From positions 1-57,577 of the forward strand of contig UCKM01000002.1 of assembly GCA_900473175.1 (NCBI GenBank): DNA of 57,577 nucleotides. Direction: 5' to 3'. Of this stretch, positions 50,324-57,577 are shown piece after piece. Numbering within the stretch: position 1 is the first letter of the stretch; every line of letters starts with the position of its first letter. The position numbers and the translations under genes are program-made. Under the pieces are notes generated by a model that saw nothing but the letters and a program-made list of their open reading frames with translations, ran no database searches and was not told the origin of the DNA. The stretch is from Hyphomicrobiales bacterium (GTDB lineage Bacteria; Pseudomonadota; Alphaproteobacteria; Rhizobiales; Rhizobiaceae).

Positions 50324-52666
50324 TCAGCTGGCAACCTGATAGCGCTCGCTGTCGAACGTCATGAGTTCGAACGTCTTCTCGACGGGCTCGGCAGGGCTGA
50401 ACAGGAAGCCCTGCACCTGGTCGCAACCTTCCTTCTGCAGGCAAGCGAGCTGTTCGCGGGTCTCGACCCCCTCGGCAGTGATTTTCATGCCCATGCTGGC
50501 GCCAAGACCCATCACCGCACGGATAATTGCAAGGCTTCCGCGGTTATGCGGCAAATCCCGCACGAAGGACTGGTCGATCTTGATCTTGTCGAAAGGCATC
50601 TTGCGCAGATAGCTTAGGCTGGAATAGCCCGTGCCGAAATCGTCGAGCGCGATACTGACGCCCATAGCGCGAAACTGGCGCAGCAGCGAGATCGCGGCGA
50701 CATTGGCTTCGAGAAAGACCGACTCCGTTATCTCGAGTTCGAGACGGCTCGGCTTCAACCGGTTTTCTGTCAGGGCATTGCGAACGATCGAGGCAAGATC
50801 GGAATGTCGGAACTGGATCGCCGATATATTGATGGCGACATGGATGTCCTGCGGCCAGGAAGCCGCTATGCGACAGGCTTCCTGAATGATCCATTCTCCA
50901 AGCGGGATGATATTGCCGGTTTCCTCGGCGATCGGGATGAAGATCGTCGGCGAGATGAAGCCGTGCACCGGATGTCTCCAGCGCAAGAGGGTTTCGAAAC
51001 CGACGGTTTTCAGCGTGTGCGCCGAAACGATGGGCTGGAAATGCAGGATGAATTCCTGCCGTGCCAGCGCACCGCGCAAATCCATCGCCAGCGCACGCTT
51101 GGCTTCGATGCGCGCATCCATCTCGACTTCGTAGAAGCGGAAGCTGTTGCGGCCCTCGTTCTTGGTGCGATACAGCGCGAGATCGGCACAGCGCATGATG
51201 TCGTTGACGCTGTCGGTCGGGGCGATGGCAATGCCTATGCTGATGTGGATATTGATCTGGATACCGTCGATCCAGAACGGCTGCGAGACGTTCTGGACCA
51301 GTTGCTCGGCAAGTTCGGTGGCCGCTGCCTGATCGGCGCCGCGCGCCAGGAGAGCAAATTCATCGCCGGAAAGGCGCGCGACTGTATAGGTCGCCGGCGA
51401 GCTGCCGCGCAGGCGGTCGGCCACCTGCTTCAAAAGTTGATCGCCGATGCCGTGACCGAAACTGTCGTTGACCGTCTTGAATTCGTCGAGGTCGATGCAG
51501 AAAACCGCAAAACTGCGCAGTCCCTTTTCAAGGTCCTTTGTCGCCTGGCCGAGCTGGTCGGTAAAGAGCGTCCGGTTCGGCAGATCGGTCAGGACGTCGT
51601 AGCGGGCAAGATAGGAGAGCTGATCCTCGGATTGTTTGGCCGCAGTCACGTCCGATCCCACGCCGCGGTAGCCGACGAACTGGCCGGCATTGTCGAAGAT
51701 CGCCTTGCCGGTGAGGGACCACCATCGCGTTTCACCCCGGATGTTGATCGGGAGAATATGGTTGCGGAACGTCGTGCGGTTCTCGATGGCCTGCCAGATG
51801 GAGCCAACCTTCACGGCTTCTTCGGCGTGGGACTGATCGATCTTGAACAGCTGCGCGAAGGGCATGCCCTGCAACTCTTTCGTGGTCTTGGCGGCGATCT
51901 GTGCCAGACGTGGAGACGTATGCTGCAGCTTCAGATCGGCGTCGGTTTCCCAGATCCAGTCGCTGGCGTTCTCCTCGAAATCATAAAGGAGCAGGCTGAT
52001 AACTTCCTTCTGTTGCTCCACCTTGATCTGGTCCAGCGTGCGCATGACGATGAGATTGCTCATGTGGACGATGGTGAAGAGAATGAAGAGGGCATAGAAC
52101 GCCAAGAGGATGGCAATGAAGAGAAAGAAGTCCTCGCCAGTCGAGGCGAGGGCGAAGAACGAGCCGGTGATGATCGTGCCGGAATAGGCGATCGCCGCAA
52201 GGGGGACGACGGCGACTCCGATGCCGGTCGCCATGAGCCCGGCAGCGGTACAGGCGATCAGCAACCTGTGATACGGGTCGGCATCGAGGAACAGCATAAG
52301 GGGAATGCTGGCGAGGCAAATGCCATAGAGGGCAGAGACGATAATCAGATATTTGATGGCCTCAAAGCTCAGCTCCTTGACCTTCGGCACCTTGTACCAT
52401 TGCATGCATGCAACGAGCGAGAATACCGTCAGCAGGGTGACTGCGATTGCAACACCAGCAAGATAGGGCTTTGGTCCCAAATTCCAGAATACAAAGGAAA
52501 CGACGAACACCACGCACATCGCGACAAGCACGGTAAATGGCGCCAGCCTGAGCGCAACGTCCATCTGCTCGGCATAGACACGGCGCTTGACGGCGGGGTT
52601 AATTGCGCCACGCATTCCGAACATCGATCGGATCGCGTCAATTGTATGGAAATTGGACAACGGCAC
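50324..52666 (-). CDS. Membrane GGDEF-EAL cyclic-di-GMP protein with PAS domain
   Basis: 780 aa. The N-terminal half of the sensor has six or so helices (about 38-205), then PAS (about 225-340). The GGDEF domain reads LSGDEFALLA, a degenerate but possibly active SGDEF. The EAL domain (about 525-770) opens GFETLLRWRHP, so EAL is ETL, and keeps the metal motif DDFGTGYSSL and KIKIDQSF. It probably degrades or binds cyclic di-GMP at the membrane. The start is GTG 52666 with GAGGG upstream. Both C-terminal domains are complete. No adjacent partner. Confidence 0.86.
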   Translation of the reverse strand: MPLSNFHTIDAIRSMFGMRGAINPAVKRRVYAEQMDVALRLAPFTVLVAMCVVFVVSFVFWNLGPKPYLAGVAIAVTLLTVFSLVACMQWYKVPKVKELSFEAIKYLIIVSALYGICLASIPLMLFLDADPYHRLLIACTAAGLMATGIGVAVVPLAAIAYSGTIITGSFFALASTGEDFFLFIAILLAFYALFILFTIVHMSNLIVMRTLDQIKVEQQKEVISLLLYDFEENASDWIWETDADLKLQHTSPRLAQIAAKTTKELQGMPFAQLFKIDQSHAEEAVKVGSIWQAIENRTTFRNHILPINIRGETRWWSLTGKAIFDNAGQFVGYRGVGSDVTAAKQSEDQLSYLARYDVLTDLPNRTLFTDQLGQATKDLEKGLRSFAVFCIDLDEFKTVNDSFGHGIGDQLLKQVADRLRGSSPATYTVARLSGDEFALLARGADQAAATELAEQLVQNVSQPFWIDGIQINIHISIGIAIAPTDSVNDIMRCADLALYRTKNEGRNSFRFYEVEMDARIEAKRALAMDLRGALARQEFILHFQPIVSAHTLKTVGFETLLRWRHPVHGFISPTIFIPIAEETGNIIPLGEWIIQEACRIAASWPQDIHVAINISAIQFRHSDLASIVRNALTENRLKPSRLELEITESVFLEANVAAISLLRQFRAMGVSIALDDFGTGYSSLSYLRKMPFDKIKIDQSFVRDLPHNRGSLAIIRAVMGLGASMGMKITAEGVETREQLACLQKEGCDQVQGFLFSPAEPVEKTFELMTFDSERYQVAS

Positions 52667-53040
52667 GCAAAGCCCTCGGGATCGTGAGTTCGAATTGCCT
52701 CATGTTAGGTTTTTTAAGTTCGGCATTGGTTAATGTACTTAACATTTTTTTTAATAGTTACCAATGTCTTTATCGCGCAACGTCGCATTCTTGGTAAGAT
52801 GATTTTCCAAGTATACAACGCTTGAGCTTAATTATTGGGTGGATGAAGGCAAGACTGAATAGTATCCACGTATCTACCAAAGTATTATACAGATACCATC
52901 GGGCAAGTGTCGCATCTGGTATCGAATGTATTTTTCTATAGTGCTCCTCTCGAGCGCCAACAACGCCATCTGCATGAATTGCAACCTTAGATAGCATGTT
53001 GGATGTGTGGGTCGCATCACCACCGGCTCGTAGCGATCGC
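52667..53040. other. AT-rich intergenic region
   Basis: 374 bases between the GGDEF-EAL gene and the ArsR gene, both on the minus strand, with an AT-rich core at 52690-52900. It should carry the promoter of the GGDEF-EAL gene. An open frame from 52997 to 52770 has one hydrophobic stretch but no ribosome site, and I do not support it. Confidence 0.5.
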
Positions 53041-53343
53041 TCAGCCAGGCGCGGCAAGAACCGCCGCGAGCAGTCCCGGAAACGCACCATCCAGATCGTC
53101 CCTGCGCAATTCGTTCATGTGCGACGTGCCGTGATTGCGGGTATGCACGATGCCTGCCTCGCGCAACACGCGGAAATGATGCGACATGCTCGATTTGGGG
53201 CGCCCGCCATCGAGTGCCGCGCATGTTGCCTCGCCGTTGCGGGCCAGTTGGCGTACGATGGCAAGGCGGACCGGGTCGCTCAGGGCATAAAGCACGGACT
53301 CGAGCTGGATTTCGGAAATCGATGGATGGCGAAATTGTCTCAT
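53041..53343 (-). CDS. ArsR-family transcriptional repressor
   Basis: 100 aa winged-helix protein. Helix-turn-helix region: ALSDPVRLAIVRQLARNGE, then CAALDGGRPKSSMSHHFRVL (recognition helix SSMSHHFRVLREAG). No Cys-x-Cys metal site is seen, only one cysteine, so it is probably not an arsenic sensor. It is divergent from the flavin oxidoreductase gene, with a 26-bp palindrome in the shared 110-base region. Regulation of that oxidoreductase (as in NemR- or YqjM-type circuits) is likely. Confidence 0.82.
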   Translation of the reverse strand: MRQFRHPSISEIQLESVLYALSDPVRLAIVRQLARNGEATCAALDGGRPKSSMSHHFRVLREAGIVHTRNHGTSHMNELRRDDLDGAFPGLLAAVLAAPG

Positions 53344-53376
53344 GCGTCGCTTCTAGCACAAAACTTTGTGTATTGC

Positions 53377-53402
53377 TATTGTTCGAATATTATCGAACAA
53401 TA
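53377..53402. promoter_or_regulatory. 26-bp palindrome, candidate ArsR operator
   Basis: TATTGTTCGA-ATATTA-TCGAACAATA has perfect 10-bp arms and a 6-base spacer. It lies 34 bases upstream of the ArsR start and 52 bases upstream of the oxidoreductase start, where an ArsR dimer could block both promoters. Confidence 0.65.
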
Positions 53403-53453
53403 AAAACATCACGGATTGAAATCCACCTTTGAGCCTAGCTGGAGTAATTTTAC

Positions 53454-54551
53454 ATGGCCTCTCTCTTCCAACCCTTCACCCTAAAGGACGTGACGTTGCG
53501 CAACCGGATCGCGGTTTCGCCCATGTGCCAATATTCGGCTACCGATGGCATGGTCAACGATTGGCACCGTGTCCATCTTGGCGGATTGGCACGGGGAGGC
53601 GCTGGCCTTGTCGTGGTGGAGGCAACGGCGGTGACGCCGGAAGGGCGCATCACGCCCAATTGCCTCGGTCTGTGGAATGACGAGCAGGCGGCGGCGTTGG
53701 CGCCCATCGTACAAATGATCAAGGATGCAGGAGCCGTGCCTGGCATTCAGATTGGCCATGCCGGGCGCAAGGCGAGCGCCAATCGTCCATGGGAAGGTGA
53801 CAACCACATTCCGGCGGAGGATCCGCGCGGCTGGGACATCATCGCGCCCTCGGCGATCGCCTATGGCGGCGGTCTTTCCAAGACTCCTCACGAAATGACC
53901 AAGGGCGATATTGACCGGGTCAAGCAAGCATTCGTCGATAGCGCCAAGCGCGCCTTTGCAAGTGGGTTCGAGTGGCTGGAACTGCATTTTGCCCATGGCT
54001 ATCTGGCACAAAGCTTCCTGTCGAAACATTCCAACAAGCGTACCGACGAATATGGCGGCAGCTTTGAAAATCGTGGCCGTTTCATCCTTGAAACACTGCG
54101 GGCCGTTCGTGCTGCTTGGCCGGAGAACCTGCCGCTGGCGGCGCGCCTTGGCGTAATCGAATTTGACGGCACTGATGAAGAAACGTTGGGCGAAGCAATC
54201 GAGCTGATCAAGACAATGAAAGCCGAAGGGCTGGACTTCATTGATGTGAGCATGGGGTTTTCAGTGGGCAAGGCGAACATACCGTGGGGGCCGGCATTCC
54301 TTGGTCCGGTGGCGGCGCGCGTTCGCAACGAAGCCGGACTTCCAGCTTCGACCTCATGGTATGTCAGCACGCCGCAGCAGGCGGAGGAACTGGTGCGTGA
54401 CGGGTCGGTGGATCTCGTCATGTTGGCGCGGCCGCTCCTCACCGATCCGCATTGGCCATTCAAGGCCGCAAAGGAACTCGGCGTGGAAAGCCCGGCCTGG
54501 GTGCTACCCGCCCCTTATGCCCATTGGCTTGATCGCTACCGGGCGGCTTGA
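53454..54551 (+). CDS. NADH:flavin oxidoreductase of the old yellow enzyme family (YqjM/NamA-like)
   Basis: 365 aa FMN-dependent TIM barrel. The YqjM-type opening LFQPFTLKDVTLRNRIAVSP is followed by MCQYSATDG with the cysteine of that subgroup, then GIQIGHAGRKAS (H pair), LHFAHGYLAQSFLS and KRTDEYGGSFENR. These ene-reductases reduce activated double bonds, nitro compounds or quinones with NADPH. The start has TGGAG about 9 bases upstream. The divergent ArsR gene and palindrome suggest induction by an electrophilic or toxic ligand. Confidence 0.87.
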   Translation: MASLFQPFTLKDVTLRNRIAVSPMCQYSATDGMVNDWHRVHLGGLARGGAGLVVVEATAVTPEGRITPNCLGLWNDEQAAALAPIVQMIKDAGAVPGIQIGHAGRKASANRPWEGDNHIPAEDPRGWDIIAPSAIAYGGGLSKTPHEMTKGDIDRVKQAFVDSAKRAFASGFEWLELHFAHGYLAQSFLSKHSNKRTDEYGGSFENRGRFILETLRAVRAAWPENLPLAARLGVIEFDGTDEETLGEAIELIKTMKAEGLDFIDVSMGFSVGKANIPWGPAFLGPVAARVRNEAGLPASTSWYVSTPQQAEELVRDGSVDLVMLARPLLTDPHWPFKAAKELGVESPAWVLPAPYAHWLDRYRAA

Positions 54552-54931
54552 GATCTGAAACCTCCGGTTGGCAAATACCGCATAGTTCATCTCACGGTTT
54601 GACAGCAAGCCGGTGCTTCTGGGGAGTTCTGTCTCCCCCGACGCACCCGCCGCTTCGGAGCTGCACCAAACCCAGGGTTGAAACCAGTCACGGGCACGGT
54701 TGTTTTAGAACACCATTCCCGGAACCAGCGAAAATATGAAATGCGCATCGTGTCGGCATGCGAGGACATTGCCTATTGTCGGCCATCCGCGCGGAGCCTT
54801 TCCGTCCCCGATGTTGTCCTGTCTAATCAAAGCCGAAGTGTCATGCCTGTCGTCAAGGTCTATCGAAAATCGCAGAGGGTCTGTATAGACGGGCGAAAAC
54901 AGGCAACAGGGCGGGTGTGCGAGCACCGCAA
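54552..54931. other. Intergenic region before metN
   Basis: A 380-base gap. A GC-rich hairpin lies at 54621-54638 (GGGGAG-TTCTGT-CTCCCC), perhaps the end of the oxidoreductase transcript, though without a T run. I looked for a SAM-II-type leader (conserved pieces CTTGCAG and TAAAG) and did not find one. No gene is supported. Confidence 0.5.
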
Positions 54932-56062
54932 ATGAACATGGCAATAGTGAAGAACAGGGCTAGAAGTCCGATTGCAGTGGCCGCAAATGACGAGCCGGCC
55001 ACGCTTGCGACCGTCCAACCGATGGTCGCTTTCGAACAGGTATCAAAGCGCTTCGCCGCCGGTCGAAGCAGTGCGGAAGTGGTGGCGCTCGACAATATCG
55101 ATCTCGTGGTACCACGTGGTTCTGTAACTGGAATCATCGGCCGTTCGGGAGCCGGGAAATCCACATTGATCCGCCTCGTCAACGGCCTGGAAAAGCCCAG
55201 TTCCGGCCGCGTCCTTGTCGATGGCATCGATGTCGCCGGGCTTGACGAAAAGAGCCTGCGCGCCGTGCGCCGCTCGATCGGCATGATTTTCCAGCATTTC
55301 AATCTGCTGTCCTCGCGCACCGCCTTCGACAATGTCGCGTTGCCTCTGGAAATCTCTGGAACGGACAAGCGCTCGATCGAGCAACGGGTTTCGCCGCTGC
55401 TCGATCTCGTTGGCCTTTCTGACAAGCGGGATCGTTACCCTTCCGAACTTTCCGGTGGACAAAAGCAGCGTATTGGCATTGCGCGAGCACTTGCGACCGA
55501 GCCAAAGCTTCTGCTTTCCGATGAGGCGACGTCGGCTCTTGACCCGGAAACAACGCGTTCGATTCTCGATCTGCTCAGGAAGATCAACAAGGAACTCGGC
55601 CTCACTGTGCTGCTCATCACCCACGAGATGGAAGTGGTCAAATCCATTGCCGACCATGTGGCGGTGATCGATGGCGGGCGCATCGTCGAGCAAGGCCCGA
55701 CCTTCGACGTCTTCACCGGTCATGCACACGAGACGACGCGGGCTTTGCTGGGCGGGCTTGCGGGCATGCACCTTCCGGAGTTCCTGACAAGCCGCATGTC
55801 GAAGGAGCCGCAGGCCGGCTCCCGCACGATCCTCAGGGTGATCTTCAAGGGTGAGAACGCGACGGAGCCGATGCTTGCACGGCTTGGCAGTGATCTCGGC
55901 ATCGAGGTCAATATTCTCGCCGGCGCTGTCGACGAGATTGCCGGGCGTCCCTTCGGCATGCTCGTTGTTTCGCTGCGAGCTGACGACGCCAAGATTGTGC
56001 AGGCCCAGCATTTCCTTGCCTCTCATGGTCTGGCATCAGAGGTGGTCGGCTATGTCCGCTGA
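54932..56062 (+). CDS. metN: D-/L-methionine ABC transporter ATP-binding protein
   Basis: 376 aa. The ATPase domain has Walker [10 protein letters not shown] (about 72-80), signature [10 protein letters not shown] and Walker [16 protein letters not shown]-terminal NIL-like domain (about 290-375) binds methionine and shuts off transport when the amino acid is abundant. Walker B reads SDEATS rather than the usual CDEATS. The N-terminus is about 30 residues longer than in E. coli MetN. The start is uncertain: GTG 54917, ATG 54932 and ATG 54938 are in frame and none has a strong ribosome site. It overlaps metI by 11 bases. Confidence 0.88.
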   Translation: MNMAIVKNRARSPIAVAANDEPATLATVQPMVAFEQVSKRFAAGRSSAEVVALDNIDLVVPRGSVTGIIGRSGAGKSTLIRLVNGLEKPSSGRVLVDGIDVAGLDEKSLRAVRRSIGMIFQHFNLLSSRTAFDNVALPLEISGTDKRSIEQRVSPLLDLVGLSDKRDRYPSELSGGQKQRIGIARALATEPKLLLSDEATSALDPETTRSILDLLRKINKELGLTVLLITHEMEVVKSIADHVAVIDGGRIVEQGPTFDVFTGHAHETTRALLGGLAGMHLPEFLTSRMSKEPQAGSRTILRVIFKGENATEPMLARLGSDLGIEVNILAGAVDEIAGRPFGMLVVSLRADDAKIVQAQHFLASHGLASEVVGYVR

Positions 56063-56717
56063 TATCATTTCCCTGATCGTTAAAGCCACGGGCCAGACGC
56101 TTTATATGGTTGCGGTTGCCGGCCTTATCGGATCGCTCTTTGGCATTCCGCTGGGCGTGTTCCTGGCTACCAGCGGTCGCGGCGAGCTTTTCCCGGCGCC
56201 ATCTGTCAACAAGGTGCTCGGCGCTATCGTCAACGCGACGCGCTCCACGCCGTTCATCATTCTTGTCGTCGCCATCATCCCGTTCACGCGGCTTATCGCT
56301 GGCACGTCGATCGGCACGAGCGCTGCGATTGTCCCTCTGACCATTGCCACCATTCCCTTCGTCGCACGGCTGGTTGAAACGGCCATCCGTGAAGTCGATC
56401 CCGGCCTCATTGAGGCCGCGCGCGCCATGGGAGCAAGCCCGATACAGATCGTATTCAAGGTTCTGCTCGCCGAAGCCCGGCCCGGCATCGCGTCAGCCTT
56501 GACACTGACCATCGTCAGTCTGATCGGCTATTCGGCGATGGTTGGGGCAGTCGGCGGCGGAGGGCTCGGCGACCTTGGCATCCGCTATGGCTATCAGCGC
56601 TTCATGCCCGATGTCATGGCCGTGGTCGTGGTGGTGCTGATCGTTCTCGTGCAGTTCATCCAAAGCGCCGGCGACCGTTTGGCGCGCCAGTTCGACAAGC
56701 GTGCACGTCCCCGTTGA
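56052..56717 (+). CDS. metI: Methionine ABC transporter permease
   Basis: 221 aa with five predicted membrane helices. The permease EAA loop is visible as [20 protein letters not shown] near residue 123, and [20 protein letters not shown] is typical of MetI. It forms the channel dimer above MetN. ATG 56052 overlaps the metN end by 11 bases, so the genes are coupled. The longer frame from 55851 is a shadow of metN. Confidence 0.9.
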   Translation: MSADIISLIVKATGQTLYMVAVAGLIGSLFGIPLGVFLATSGRGELFPAPSVNKVLGAIVNATRSTPFIILVVAIIPFTRLIAGTSIGTSAAIVPLTIATIPFVARLVETAIREVDPGLIEAARAMGASPIQIVFKVLLAEARPGIASALTLTIVSLIGYSAMVGAVGGGGLGDLGIRYGYQRFMPDVMAVVVVVLIVLVQFIQSAGDRLARQFDKRARPR

Positions 56718-56744
56718 ATTTAAAGTTTTTCAGAAGACAGGAGT

Positions 56745-57533
56745 ATGAAAATGCTGAAAAAAATCCTCGCCACTGCCGCCGTTGCGGCCGTTCTGAGCGC
56801 GACCGCCGCCTGGGCGGAAACGATCAAGGTAGGGGTGACGCCGGGCGAGCATGCGCAGATCATGGAAAAGGTCAAAGAAGTCGCCAAGCCGAAGGGGCTC
56901 GACATCGAGATTTTCGAGTTCTCCGACTATGTCGTACCGAACCAGGCTTTGAACGATGGTGAGCTTGATGCCAATTCCTTCCAGCACAAGCCTTACCTCG
57001 ACAATCAGATTGCCGACCGCAAGTTCGACCTCGTCGACGTCGCCTATACGGTCAATTTTCCGATGGGCGTTTATTCGAAGAAGGTGAAGAGCTTCGATGA
57101 CCTTGCGGATGGCGCGACCATTGCCATTCCGAACGATCCGACGAATGGCGGACGGGCGCTGTTGATCCTGGCGGACAAGGGTGCGATCAAGTTGAAGGAT
57201 GGTGCAGGGCTGAAAGTCACGGTCAACGACATCATTGAAAATCCAAAGAACTTCAAGTTCGTAGAACTCGATGCTGCGCAGTTACCGCGCTCCATCGATG
57301 ACGTCGATGCTGCGGCGATCAACACCAATTATGCGCTGGAGGCTGGCCTCGATCCCATGAAGGGCACGATCCTCAAGGAAGGGGAAAAAGCGCCCTACGT
57401 CAACCTCATCGCCGTTCGCGCTGCCGACAAGGACAAGCCCTGGGTCAAGACGCTGATCGAGTCCTACCACTCGGATCCGGTCAAGCAGTTCATTCTCGAC
57501 AAGTACAAGGGCGCCGCTGTCCCGAGTTGGTGA
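56745..57533 (+). CDS. metQ: Methionine ABC transporter substrate-binding protein
   Basis: 262 aa, MetQ/NlpA family. The signal peptide (KKILATAAVAAVLSATAAWA) ends without a lipobox cysteine, so it is a soluble periplasmic protein rather than the lipoprotein seen in E. coli. Typical parts are TIKVGVTPGEHAQIM, DYVVPNQALNDGELDANSFQ and VAYTVNFPMGVYSKK. It delivers methionine to MetNI. AGGAG lies about 7 bases before ATG 56745, 27 bases after metI. Confidence 0.9.
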   Translation: MKMLKKILATAAVAAVLSATAAWAETIKVGVTPGEHAQIMEKVKEVAKPKGLDIEIFEFSDYVVPNQALNDGELDANSFQHKPYLDNQIADRKFDLVDVAYTVNFPMGVYSKKVKSFDDLADGATIAIPNDPTNGGRALLILADKGAIKLKDGAGLKVTVNDIIENPKNFKFVELDAAQLPRSIDDVDAAAINTNYALEAGLDPMKGTILKEGEKAPYVNLIAVRAADKDKPWVKTLIESYHSDPVKQFILDKYKGAAVPSW

Positions 57534-57550
57534 GTCAAACGCCTGTTACC

Positions 57551-57567
57551 CTCCCCCTCGTGGGGAG
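57551..57567. terminator. CTCCCC-GGGGAG hairpin after metQ
   Basis: CTCCCC (57551-57556) pairs with GGGGAG (57562-57567) around CTCGT. It lies 18 bases after the metQ stop. Palindromes of this kind are very common between genes in Hyphomicrobiales, so it may be an interspersed repeat as well as a terminator. Confidence 0.45.
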
Positions 57568-57577
57568 CGACTGTCTT

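Noticed and set aside
50804-52687. Plus-strand open frame of 627 codons antisense to the GGDEF-EAL gene
   Set aside because: It mirrors codon bias of the real gene on the other strand, where all expected domain motifs are present. It has no recognisable domain.
52770-52997. Possible small membrane protein in the AT-rich gap before arsR
   Set aside because: No ribosome site, odd composition and no similarity recognised.
54552-54931. SAM-II riboswitch upstream of metNIQ
   Set aside because: The conserved pieces of the SAM-II fold were looked for and not found.

Overview
The window looks like chromosomal DNA of an alphaproteobacterium of the order Hyphomicrobiales (Rhizobium/Phyllobacterium/Brucella-like). 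This rests on moderately high GC, an HWE-type histidine kinase, an NtrY-like kinase, DUF992 and GrlR-family proteins, a HisN-type histidinol phosphatase and PAS-GGDEF/EAL proteins. No transposase, integrase, phage gene or CRISPR array was found. The organism call is inference from protein families only.

Layout. 1-3.4 kb: the E1-alpha, E1-beta and E2 genes of an acetoin dehydrogenase-type 2-oxoacid complex. 4.2-9.0 kb: a self-contained glucitol/sorbitol PTS (GutM, IIC, IIB, IIA and an HPr-EI fusion). It is followed by a convergent unknown gene and a SorC-family regulator at 9.9 kb. 11.1-12.7 kb: a secreted papain-like protein and a MipA/OmpV-like outer membrane protein. 12.7-20.7 kb: nine tightly coupled minus-strand genes: HAD phosphatase, class III aminotransferase, arginase-fold enzyme, SMR-like protein, fatty acid desaturase, Cys-nucleophile alpha/beta hydrolase, FemAB/GNAT transferase, second SMR-like protein and CFA-synthase-like methyltransferase. 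A QseB/PmrA-like two-component system lies immediately upstream (20.8-22.8 kb). A 6-N5-6 direct repeat beside a -10-like box lies in the gap between them. 23.2 kb: a tRNA with a CAU anticodon, probably Ile2.

23.6-34.4 kb: a malic enzyme-phosphotransacetylase, a diguanylate cyclase, a possible structured RNA with its own promoter and terminator, a PhyH-type dioxygenase, small proteins (HicB-like, GrlR-like, DUF992), a lipoprotein esterase, a DUF4105 protein, a two-TM ion channel and an LssY-C protein. 34.5-37.1 kb: an autotransporter with a passenger built of about 21-residue repeats. 37.6-45.6 kb: a UvrD-like helicase, a CcoN/NorB-like single protein, an HWE kinase, an orphan NtrY-like kinase, a deformylase homologue that has lost metal ligands, and a cupin. 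45.8-52.7 kb: two more cyclic-di-GMP proteins flank a HisN phosphatase and an unusual permease-thioesterase fusion. 53.0-57.5 kb: an ArsR regulator divergent from an old-yellow-enzyme gene with a long palindrome between them, then metNIQ.

The strongest candidate for an undescribed system is the 12.7-22.8 kb block. It reads as a regulated membrane-lipid synthesis or modification pathway with a two-subunit ArnE/ArnF-like flippase candidate. Its product cannot be told from sequence.
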